DNA from: Pseudomonadota bacterium
Lineage (GTDB): Bacteria > Pseudomonadota > Alphaproteobacteria > Rhizobiales > Rhizobiaceae
Length of the DNA stretch: 6,130 nucleotides
Assembly: GCA_023433855.1 (NCBI GenBank)
Contig: JAEYTV010000015.1
Span: forward strand, 1-6,130
Direction of reading: 5' to 3'
Shown here: positions 1-5,060 of the stretch, one piece after another
Position numbering within the stretch: the stretch's first letter is position 1
Layout of the letters: each line of letters opens with the position of its first letter
Program-made: the position numbers and the translations under genes
The notes under the pieces: model-generated
Seen by the model: only the letters and a program-made list of their open reading frames with translations
Told to the model about the DNA's origin: nothing
Databases searched by the model: none

Positions 1-78
1 AGAGAGGGCGACGGCTCCGCCGACGCCTGCAAGGAAAGTCCGGCGGGTAACGCCCATATTTGCAATTTCGTCCTGCAT
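1..78 (-). CDS. N-terminus of a Tat-exported protein (partial)
   Basis: Only the first 26 codons are inside the window; the gene continues leftward past base 1. The peptide starts MQDEIANMG and then shows a twin-arginine signal, TRRTFLAG (residues 11-18), followed by the start of a small hydrophobic stretch rich in Gly, Ala and Val. This fits the Tat consensus (S/T)RRxFLK except for Ala at the Lys position. A strong Shine-Dalgarno sequence (GGAGGAGG on the minus strand, about 81-88) lies just upstream of the ATG, which supports the start. The protein would be folded in the cytoplasm and exported to the periplasm. Because it is divergent from a sugar-acid catabolic operon, the best guess is a periplasmic solute-binding protein of an ABC transporter for the same substrate. 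A Tat-exported oxidoreductase is equally possible from this fragment. The mature part is not visible, so the function is not assigned. Confidence 0.75.
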   Translation of the reverse strand, partial: MQDEIANMGVTRRTFLAGVGGAVALS

Positions 79-167
79 TGGTCCTCCTCCAAACCAGAGC
101 TAGCCATGTTCCGGCTCGCGCGGCCCTCCCGCCGCCTTCATCTCGGACCTCCATCCGATTGGCAGGA

Positions 168-196
168 ACCATAGGCCGCTTCTCAGATGATTACAA
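168..196 (-). promoter_or_regulatory. Candidate leftward promoter for the Tat-protein gene
   Basis: On the minus strand a -35-like TTGTAA (plus positions 191-196) is followed after 17 nt by a -10-like TATGGT (168-173). Each box matches the sigma-70 consensus at four of six positions, and the spacing is ideal. Transcription would start near 161, giving a leader of about 80 nt. The -35 box lies only a few bases from the rightward -35 box, so the two promoters are back to back. This is motif reading by eye only. Confidence 0.35.
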
Positions 197-199
197 GTA

Positions 200-226
200 T
201 TGACAGATTTTTACAGGTTAAATAAT
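200..226 (+). promoter_or_regulatory. Candidate rightward promoter of the catabolic operon
   Basis: A perfect -35 TTGACA is at 200-205. The best -10 is AATAAT at 221-226 (five of six), but the spacer is only 15 nt. Moving the -10 to 222-228 gives spacing of 16-17 with a poorer box. The region is clearly more AT-rich than its surroundings. A start near 233 would give a leader of about 30 nt before the rraA-like gene. The -10 overlaps a palindrome (213-231), as expected for a repressed promoter. Confidence 0.5.
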
Positions 227-231
227 CCTGT
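213..231. promoter_or_regulatory. Palindrome over the -10 region, candidate GntR operator
   Basis: ACAGG (213-217) and CCTGT (227-231) form a perfect 5-bp inverted repeat around a 9-bp AT-rich centre. The symmetry reaches the seventh base of each arm with one mismatch. Dyads of about this size are usual for dimeric FCD-type GntR regulators, and such a regulator is encoded in the operon downstream. A related half-site, TTACAAG at 191-197, lies exactly 20 bp (about two helical turns) before TTACAGG at 211-217, and TTGACAG sits between them at 200-206. Assignment to this regulator is inferred from position. Confidence 0.35.
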
Positions 232-264
232 CGAGAAGCGGCCAGCGCGCCGGGAGGAGCAACA

Positions 265-978
265 ATGACATTCGACGAGGAAACGCGGGCGAAACTGGAA
301 ACTGTTTCGACGGCAACGCTGACCACCATTCTCCTCAAGCGCGGACTGCGAAACGTCTTCATCCACGGCGTCTACAAGATCAATCCGGACGCGCCGCGGC
401 TGGTCGGCCCTGCATTTACCTTGCGCTATATTCCGGCGCGCGAAGACATCGATCATCTCGGCGTATTTGCGGACCGGACGCACCCCCAGCGCCGGGCGAT
501 CGAGGAGTGTCCGCCAGGTCATGTTCTCGTGATGGATAGCCGCAGGGATTGTAGCGCTGCCTCGGCGGGGGCCATCCTGGTAACCCGGCTCTACATGCGC
601 GGAGCAGCCGGCATCGTTACGGACGGGGGGTTCCGTGACAGCCCGGATATCGCAGAATTGCCGTTCGCGGCCTATCACGCAGCGCCTTCGGCTCCGACGA
701 ACCTCATCCGTCATCACGCTCTGGACATCAATCAGCCGATCGGATGCGGTGACGTGCCGGTTTATCCGGGGGACATCCTTGTCGGCGATGATGAAGGGGT
801 TGTCGTCATTCCGGCAGCCATGGCAAAGGAGGTTGCGGAAGAAGCGGTTGAGCAAACCGCGTTTGAGGATTTCGTGGAAGATCGAGTCCGGTCCGGGCGC
901 GGGATCTTTGGTCTCTACCCGCCTGATCCGGAGGCCGAGGCGGAGTTCCGCGAATGGAGACATGAAAAGGGACGGTGA
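265..978 (+). CDS. RraA-family protein (RraA-like aldolase/decarboxylase fold)
   Basis: A 237-residue protein of the RraA / HMG-CHA aldolase / 'dimethylmenaquinone methyltransferase-like' superfamily. The core is recognisable: a GAILVTRL helix (102-109), RGAAGIVTDGGFRDSPDI (112-129) with the conserved Arg124-Asp125, and PGDILVGDDEGVVVIP (168-183). The C-terminus (EDFVEDRVRSGRGIFGLYP) resembles a long subfamily common in Rhizobiales and Burkholderiales that databases often label 'ribonuclease activity regulator RraA'. True RraA inhibits RNase E and is about 160 residues long, so this longer protein inside a sugar-acid operon is more likely an enzyme acting on a keto acid, or an accessory protein. 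One deviation stands out: metal-dependent aldolases of this fold have a D-x20-R-D motif, and the first acidic position here is Ala103. The start is well supported by GGGAGGAG at 252-259, five bases before the ATG. It is the first gene of the operon and its stop overlaps the next gene. Confidence 0.85.
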   Translation: MTFDEETRAKLETVSTATLTTILLKRGLRNVFIHGVYKINPDAPRLVGPAFTLRYIPAREDIDHLGVFADRTHPQRRAIEECPPGHVLVMDSRRDCSAASAGAILVTRLYMRGAAGIVTDGGFRDSPDIAELPFAAYHAAPSAPTNLIRHHALDINQPIGCGDVPVYPGDILVGDDEGVVVIPAAMAKEVAEEAVEQTAFEDFVEDRVRSGRGIFGLYPPDPEAEAEFREWRHEKGR

Positions 979-1700
979 TGACCCACCCCGGCGTGGTAGC
1001 GGCGGCCAAGGCTGAGCCGCGCTTCAGCGACATTATTTACGAGAGGATCGTGGGTATGATTGCCGATGGCCGATTTCCCGTCAATGAGCGGCTGCCGTCC
1101 GAGTCGAACCTTGCCGTGATGTTCGGGGCCTCGAGGCCCGTGGTCCGCGAGGCACTTGAGCGCCTGAGGGCGGATCAGCTGATCGTCTCCCGGAAGGGTT
1201 CGGGATCGTATGTCCGTCAGCGACCCGATTCCTCGGTTTTGAAACAGGTGCCAGTCGGTTCGCTAGCCGATGTGCAGCGTTTCTTTGAATTCCGCGCCGG
1301 CCTTGAGGCGGAGGCAGCGGCGCTTGCAGCCCGTAATTGGCAGGTTGCCGACCGGGTCAGGATCATGGCGGCGCTGACCGCTCTGGAACATTGTCTTCAG
1401 GTGGGAGAACTGGGCGCCGAGGAGGATCAGGCCCTCCACGACGCTATTGCGGCGGCGACCGACAACCAGTTCCACATCACCGTGAGGGATTGGTTCAGGC
1501 CCCATTTTGCAATCGGCATGTCGGTGACACGAAGCCTCAGCCTGAAGCGGACGCCCTTGCATGTCCGTGCTGTGCAGGACGAGCACACGGCAATCGTCGA
1601 GGCCATCATGGCGCGCCGGGAGGCGGCGGCTCATGACGCGATGAAAACGCATATCCTCAACGCCCGTGCACGCATGTTCCAGGGCGTTGGAGCTGAATGA
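978..1700 (+). CDS. GntR-family transcriptional regulator, FCD (FadR) subfamily
   Basis: A 240-residue repressor-type regulator. Residues about 16-80 form the GntR winged helix-turn-helix, with the family signature RLPSESNLAVMFGASRP then VVREALERL and the wing GSGSYV. Residues about 95-230 form the all-helical FCD ligand domain. The usual metal/ligand set is visible: Asp150 and His154 (D-x3-H), His203 in DEHTAIVEAI, and His225 in MKTHI, the last two 22 residues apart as in the family. FCD proteins generally sense carboxylic or sugar acids, which suits this operon. The ATG at 978 overlaps the upstream TGA (TGATG) and follows AAAAGGGA at a good distance. A GTG at 975, one codon earlier, is an alternative start. 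It is probably autoregulatory and likely controls both the operon and the divergent Tat-protein gene through the 79-264 region; this is inferred from position. Confidence 0.92.
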   Translation: MTHPGVVAAAKAEPRFSDIIYERIVGMIADGRFPVNERLPSESNLAVMFGASRPVVREALERLRADQLIVSRKGSGSYVRQRPDSSVLKQVPVGSLADVQRFFEFRAGLEAEAAALAARNWQVADRVRIMAALTALEHCLQVGELGAEEDQALHDAIAAATDNQFHITVRDWFRPHFAIGMSVTRSLSLKRTPLHVRAVQDEHTAIVEAIMARREAAAHDAMKTHILNARARMFQGVGAE

Positions 1701-1703
1701 TCG

Positions 1704-1722
1704 CAGGCGCGGGAGACGCCTG
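1704..1722 (+). other. Small hairpin just upstream of the dehydrogenase SD
   Basis: CAGGCG (1704-1709) and CGCCTG (1717-1722) can pair as a 6-bp GC-rich stem with a 7-nt loop in the transcript. The stem ends at the base before AGGAGG (1723-1728), the Shine-Dalgarno sequence of the next gene. It may act as a processing or stability element, or it may be chance in GC-rich sequence. There is no U-tract, so it is not an intrinsic terminator. Confidence 0.4.
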
Positions 1723-1732
1723 AGGAGGAGAA

Positions 1733-2563
1733 GTGAAGCGCGTAGCAATCACCGGCGGTGCCGGCCATATAGCCACGCAACTGAGGCGGTTCGTGACTGC
1801 CGAGGTTGAGCATGTCAGGCTGATCGACCTGAAGACGCCGGCAGGCCTTTTGGCCAACGAGAGTTTCGTAGAAGCGGATCTCGCCGATCCGGATGCTGTC
1901 CGCTACGCGCTGCAAGGCATGGACAGCATCGTCCATCTTGGCGGGATCGCGACAGAAGCGGCGATCGGTGACATCGTACGCAGCAACGTTCTTGGCACGC
2001 ATAATCTCTACGAAGCAGCCAAGGCAACCGGGATTTCCCGGGTTGTGTTCGCCTCCAGCAATCACGCGACCGGCTTTTATCCTCGCACCGAGACGATCAC
2101 GCCGCTCGATCCGCCGCGACCCGACAGTCGTTATGGGCTGTCGAAGTGCTGGGGTGAACTGGTTGCAGGCCTCTACTACGATACGGTCGGTATCCGCACG
2201 CTTTCAATACGGATCGGCAATGCCGCCGTCTATCCGGCGAGTGAGCGGTCGGCGGCGATCTGGATCAGCGCGCGGGACCTTTGGCAGCTCGTGAAAATCG
2301 GCCTTACCCATGCCGAGATAGCAGCCGCTGTCGTCTATGGCATGTCCCGTGTCGACAGCGGCTGGTGGAAGGATGAAATTGCCGAATACCTGGGGTACCG
2401 GCCAGAGGACACTGCCCGCGAGCACCTGCGGATGGAGCAGCAGGACGACACAGCGGTCGCGTCGTTTTACCAGGGCGGATCCTTCTGTGCACCCGATCAC
2501 GACGGCAAGATTCGGCTGCGCGACCGTCGTGGCTTGATCCTCCAGCCCGGAGCTTCCCTATGA
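1733..2563 (+). CDS. Uronate dehydrogenase-like NAD-dependent SDR/epimerase-family enzyme
   Basis: A 276-residue extended short-chain dehydrogenase that closely resembles bacterial uronate dehydrogenase (Udh), which oxidises D-galacturonate or D-glucuronate with NAD+ to the aldarolactone in the cytoplasm. The Rossmann motif is TGGAGHIA (7-14). Asp32 ends beta-2 and suits NAD rather than NADP. HLGGI (68-72), NLYEAA (91-96) and FASSNHATGFYP (106-117) are Udh-type signatures. The catalytic pair is Tyr134/Lys138 (YGLSK), with Ser109 as the likely third residue. Arg172, six positions before Trp-Ile-Ser, lines up by eye with the arginine that binds the substrate carboxylate in the Agrobacterium enzyme. 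GWW (230-232) and YQGGSF near the C-terminus are also shared. The region around 163-200 is less Udh-like, so a related sugar-acid substrate is possible. The start is GTG with AGGAGG at 1723-1728. The stop overlaps the lactonase start as ATGA. Confidence 0.82.
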   Translation: MKRVAITGGAGHIATQLRRFVTAEVEHVRLIDLKTPAGLLANESFVEADLADPDAVRYALQGMDSIVHLGGIATEAAIGDIVRSNVLGTHNLYEAAKATGISRVVFASSNHATGFYPRTETITPLDPPRPDSRYGLSKCWGELVAGLYYDTVGIRTLSIRIGNAAVYPASERSAAIWISARDLWQLVKIGLTHAEIAAAVVYGMSRVDSGWWKDEIAEYLGYRPEDTAREHLRMEQQDDTAVASFYQGGSFCAPDHDGKIRLRDRRGLILQPGASL

Positions 2564-3438
2564 CGAAAGTGAAAATCATCCGGCCGAGCGTGCGCCGCAT
2601 CATCGATTTCCCGCTGAGGGTGGGAGAATCGCCCACCTGGGATGATCGTACTGGCGACCTTTGGCTCGTCGATATCCTGGCTCCGGCCGCCATCTGCGTG
2701 CGGGCGAGTGGCACGATAGACCGCTTCGACATGCCGGCACCGATCGGGTGCCTCGCGCTCTGTGAAAGTGGTGACGTCGCGGTCGCGCTGCAGACGGGCA
2801 TTCATATCTTCAACCCGGCGACTGGATCCATGAAACTGCTCTGCAACCCGGACGGTGGCAGGGCCGATAGCCGGCTAAACGACGGCAAGGCCGGACCTGA
2901 CGGCTGCTTCTGGGTCGGCACGCGCGATGAGGCTGTGCCCCAGTCAGGAAATGCACGGCTTTATCGGGTCAAGCCTGACGGCTCCTTCATGATCATTGCC
3001 GAAAACCTCTTGACCTCCAACGGGCTTGCCTGGAGCCCCGACGGGCGAACCATGTATCACTCCGACAGCAGCGGCCTGTTTGTCCAGACGTTCGACTTCG
3101 ACCCAGACATAGGTGTCACGAGCCTCCCGCGGCGATTGCACGATTTTCTTCCGGAGGAAGGACGCCCCGACGGTGCGGCAATGGATTCGCAAGGGTTTTA
3201 CTGGATCGCGGGCGTTCTTTCGGGAGGAGTGAACCGGCTCTCTCCCACGGGGGAGATCATCGAGATGTACAAGCTTCCCGCGAGATCCCCAACCATGCCG
3301 TGTTTCGGCGGGCCTGATCTGGCGACCATCTACGTGACGACGCTGTCGACAGAAAACCACGGCACCTACGAACGTGGCACCCTGTTCGCCTTCGAGGCGA
3401 GCGTTCGCGGTACGCCTGTCCATCGCTTCGCGATCTGA
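2560..3438 (+). CDS. SMP-30/gluconolactonase-family sugar lactonase
   Basis: A 292-residue six-bladed beta-propeller lactonase that hydrolyses a sugar-acid lactone to the open acid with a single divalent metal. The three metal ligands of the family are visible: Glu23 in GESPTWDD, Asn154 in TSNGLAWSPDG, and Asp204 in RPDGAAMD. RLNDGKAGPDGCFWVGT (105-121) carries the Arg and Asn that contact substrate in characterised members, and PTMPCFGG (244-251) is the late-propeller motif. The length is typical and there is no signal peptide, so it is cytosolic. Its ATG overlaps the stop of the dehydrogenase gene (ATGA), so the two are probably translationally coupled. This fits the chemistry: uronate dehydrogenase makes a lactone and this enzyme would open it. 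The precise lactone cannot be read from sequence; gluconolactone or a pentonolactone are alternatives. Confidence 0.9.
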   Translation: MTKVKIIRPSVRRIIDFPLRVGESPTWDDRTGDLWLVDILAPAAICVRASGTIDRFDMPAPIGCLALCESGDVAVALQTGIHIFNPATGSMKLLCNPDGGRADSRLNDGKAGPDGCFWVGTRDEAVPQSGNARLYRVKPDGSFMIIAENLLTSNGLAWSPDGRTMYHSDSSGLFVQTFDFDPDIGVTSLPRRLHDFLPEEGRPDGAAMDSQGFYWIAGVLSGGVNRLSPTGEIIEMYKLPARSPTMPCFGGPDLATIYVTTLSTENHGTYERGTLFAFEASVRGTPVHRFAI

Positions 3439-3466
3439 CCCGCCACCGCAGACAAGAGGAACGAGA

Positions 3467-4390
3467 ATGAAGATCGAAGATCTCCGCCGCGTGCTGACAG
3501 GCATATCGGGCGTCCCGATCACCGCCTATGACGCGGAAGGCGAAGTAGACGCCGAGTTGACCCGGGCGATCTATGCGCGTGTCGCGGCAGCGGGTATCCA
3601 CAATATCGTGGCGGCCGGCAATACGGGTGAGTTTTATGCGCTGACGCCCTCGGAAATCACGGTCGTCACCGAGGCTGCTGTCGCTGGAGTGGACGGGAAG
3701 GCGCCCGTCACAGCCGCCGTCGGCCGCTCGCTCCGTGAAGCCATCGCCATGTCCAGCACGGCAAAATCGCTGGGCGCGACCGCCATCATGTGTCATCAGC
3801 CTGTGGATCCATTTGCGGCTCCGGCCGCACAGATCGACTACTTCCGCCATCTTGCCGATGCGTCGCCGCTGCCCATGGTGGCCTATGTTCGTGCCGACGG
3901 CTTCAGCCTCGAAGATATGGTGCGGCTGGCCGGTCATCCGAATATCGCCGGCATCAAATTCGCGACGACCGACATCCTGCTGTTGTCGCGCGCGGTTGCG
4001 GCATCAGGCCCTCACGATGCGCTCTTCGTGTGCGGACTGGCGGAAAGCTGGGCCCCCGCGTTCAGCGCTGCCGGCGCGCGGGGTTTCACCTCCGGATTGG
4101 TCAACGTCGCGCCTCATTTTTCCCTGGCCGTTCACGCGGCCCTGGAGGCAGGTGATTTTCCCGACGCACGCCGGATCATCGCGCTCATAGAGCCCTTCGA
4201 ACGGATGCGAACCAAGTACCGCAACGGCGCCAATGTGACGGTGGTCAAGGAGGCAGCGCGAATGATGGGCGTGGCCGCCGGCGAGGTGCGACTTCCCGGC
4301 TTGCCGAGGCTGACGGAGGAAGATCGCGATCAGTTGGCCGCTCTGCTCCGCCGTTGGTCCTCAGAAGAAGGCACGCCTCTGGTCCGCTGA
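3467..4390 (+). CDS. DHDPS/NAL-family lyase, probably keto-deoxy sugar-acid dehydratase or aldolase (KdgD-like)
   Basis: A 307-residue class I (Schiff-base) TIM-barrel enzyme of the dihydrodipicolinate synthase / N-acetylneuraminate lyase superfamily. The pyruvate-binding loop is GNTGEF (51-56), the catalytic Tyr is Tyr140 in MVAY, and the Schiff-base Lys is Lys164 in AGIKF. The C-terminal section (NGANVTVVKEA, GEVRLP, then LTEEDRDQLAALL) resembles 5-dehydro-4-deoxyglucarate dehydratase (KdgD) and related sugar-acid lyases more than DapA. KdgD dehydrates and decarboxylates 5-keto-4-deoxyglucarate to 2-oxoglutarate semialdehyde, which would complete a uronate oxidation route. A 2-keto-3-deoxy-acid aldolase is the main alternative. 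The ATG at 3467 is preferred over an in-frame start 31 codons upstream: that stretch would overlap the lactonase gene and reads like no family member, while AGAGGA (3455-3460) sits well placed for 3467. It is the last gene of the operon, 28 bp after the lactonase. Confidence 0.85.
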   Translation: MKIEDLRRVLTGISGVPITAYDAEGEVDAELTRAIYARVAAAGIHNIVAAGNTGEFYALTPSEITVVTEAAVAGVDGKAPVTAAVGRSLREAIAMSSTAKSLGATAIMCHQPVDPFAAPAAQIDYFRHLADASPLPMVAYVRADGFSLEDMVRLAGHPNIAGIKFATTDILLLSRAVAASGPHDALFVCGLAESWAPAFSAAGARGFTSGLVNVAPHFSLAVHAALEAGDFPDARRIIALIEPFERMRTKYRNGANVTVVKEAARMMGVAAGEVRLPGLPRLTEEDRDQLAALLRRWSSEEGTPLVR

Positions 4391-4403
4391 CCCTAGTCAA
4401 AGT

Positions 4404-4428
4404 GAGGTGCCCGGCTTTCGGACACCTC
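4404..4428. terminator. Hairpin between convergent genes, candidate bidirectional terminator
   Basis: GAGGTG (4404-4409) pairs with CACCTC (4423-4428). After one C/A mismatch the stem continues with CCG (4411-4413) and CGG (4419-4421) around a 5-nt loop. It lies 13 bp past the operon stop and 13 bp past the stop of the convergent heat-shock gene, so it could serve both. There is no convincing T-tract on either side, so termination may be partial or Rho-assisted. Confidence 0.5.
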
Positions 4429-4441
4429 CAGACAAGCGTGC

Positions 4442-4924
4442 TTATGCAGCGACGGCCGTTCCCTCGATCTGCTTGGTACCCGTGACATCGGGAAGGGCAG
4501 CCTCGGTGGTGATGTTGATCCGCCGCGGTTTCATTTCCTCGGGGATTTCCCGCTTCAGTTCGACAGCAAGCAGGCCGTCTCGCAGATTGGCACCGGTGAC
4601 CCTCACGTGATCGGCAAGCTCGAAGCGACGTTCGAAGGCGCGATGCGTGATGCCGCGATGCAGATACTGACCGCTCGGCTCTTCCGCCTTGCGGCCGGAA
4701 ACGACCAGCATGTTCTGCTCCTGGGTGAGGCTTATTTCATTCTGCGAGAAGCCCGCCACTGCCATCGTGATGCGATAGTCATCCTCGTCGGTCTTGACGA
4801 TGTCGTAGGGCGGCCAGCTGTCGATCGGTTCGATCCGGCTGGCGGCTTCTAGCGCATTCAGCATCCGGTCGAAGCCGATGCTCGAGCGAAACAGGGGTGA
4901 AAGATCGAAAGTGGTGGTTCTCAT
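4442..4924 (-). CDS. Small heat-shock protein, Hsp20/IbpA family
   Basis: A 160-residue ATP-independent cytosolic chaperone of the alpha-crystallin family, class A (IbpA-like) as found in rhizobia. The N-terminus FRSSIGFDRMLNAL is typical of this class. The alpha-crystallin domain covers about 38-130 and includes YDIVKTDEDDYRITMAVAGF, HRGITHRAFERRFEL and the conserved ANLRDGLLAVEL (112-123). The C-terminal I-x-I anchor is Ile136-Asn-Ile138, followed by a flexible tail of about 20 residues. The protein would form oligomers that hold heat-denatured proteins for refolding by DnaK/ClpB. The ATG at 4922-4924 is chosen because it has AGGAGG eight bases upstream and gives the normal family N-terminus; a longer in-frame start at 5026 would run through the thermometer leader. 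Expression is likely heat-controlled both by an RpoH-type promoter and by the ROSE leader. Confidence 0.93.
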   Translation of the reverse strand: MRTTTFDLSPLFRSSIGFDRMLNALEAASRIEPIDSWPPYDIVKTDEDDYRITMAVAGFSQNEISLTQEQNMLVVSGRKAEEPSGQYLHRGITHRAFERRFELADHVRVTGANLRDGLLAVELKREIPEEMKPRRINITTEAALPDVTGTKQIEGTAVAA

Positions 4925-5025
4925 AGCCACATCCTCCTTTGAAGCAACATGGATACAAGGCAGCGCCAAGTTCGAGGACGTTCCTGACGCCTGCTTGACT
5001 TGGCCGGTCCCATCGAGCACCGGCA
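4925..5025 (-). ncRNA. ROSE-type RNA thermometer leader of the small heat-shock gene
   Basis: The roughly 100-nt leader between the predicted start site (about 5025) and the ATG can fold into successive hairpins. The decisive one is at 4927-4952: CCAUGUUGCUUC, loop AAA, then GGAGGAUGUGG. The Shine-Dalgarno AGGAGG is paired with UUGCUU, and the G of UUGCU has no normal partner, which is the hallmark of ROSE elements. That weak pairing melts at heat-shock temperature and frees the SD. Upstream there is a GCCGGU/ACCGGC stem (5024-5019 with 5008-5003), a GCCAAGU/ACUUGGC pair (5004-4998 with 4971-4965; two bases compete with the first stem), and inside it a smaller AGGCGU/ACGUCCU stem with a bulged U. 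Multi-hairpin leaders of this length are usual for ROSE in rhizobial small heat-shock genes. The fold was made by hand. Confidence 0.85.
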
Positions 5026-5031
5026 AGATCG

Positions 5032-5060
5032 ATGTAGTTGCGGTATTTTACGCCTTCAAG
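5032..5060 (-). promoter_or_regulatory. RpoH (sigma-32)-like heat-shock promoter
   Basis: On the minus strand a -35 CTTGAA (plus 5055-5060) is followed after 17 nt by CTACAT (5032-5037) as -10. Alphaproteobacterial RpoH promoters have a CTTGAA-like -35 and a C-rich CCATAT/CTATAT-like -10 with about this spacing. It would start transcription near 5025, just before the first hairpin of the ROSE leader, giving a leader of normal length. Confidence 0.7.

Larger units (their letters stand above)
174..243. repeat. Perfect 11-bp inverted repeat bracketing the rightward promoter
   Basis: GGCCGCTTCTC at 174-184 is matched exactly by its reverse complement GAGAAGCGGCC at 233-243. The arms are separated by 48 bp that hold the rightward -35 and -10 boxes and the ACAGG/CCTGT palindrome. 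The bases flanking each arm do not continue the match. The left arm lies in the spacer of the candidate leftward promoter and the right arm at the expected rightward start site. Its role is unknown: two half-operators for DNA looping, or a structure that forms when the AT-rich DNA melts. Confidence 0.8.

Noticed and set aside
211..963. Long 250-codon open frame on the minus strand opposite the RraA-like gene
   Set aside because: The rightward frame has clear family motifs and a strong ribosome-binding site. The minus frame gives an Arg/Cys-rich protein with no recognisable domain, as expected for the antisense of a high-GC gene.
3374..3466. Upstream in-frame start for the KdgD-like gene, adding 31 residues
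   Set aside because: The stretch overlaps the lactonase gene, is Arg/Ser/Pro-rich and unlike the family, and a better start with AGAGGA upstream exists at 3467.
4921..4950. Nine-codon upstream ORF (ATG at 4950 on the minus strand) whose TGA overlaps the heat-shock ATG
   Set aside because: It looks like a coupled leader peptide, but its ATG has no Shine-Dalgarno sequence and lies inside the ROSE hairpin, whose conserved sequence explains these bases.
4925..5026. N-terminal extension of the heat-shock protein by 34 residues
   Set aside because: The extension reads through the thermometer leader and has no family resemblance; the ATG at 4924 has the proper SD and family N-terminus.
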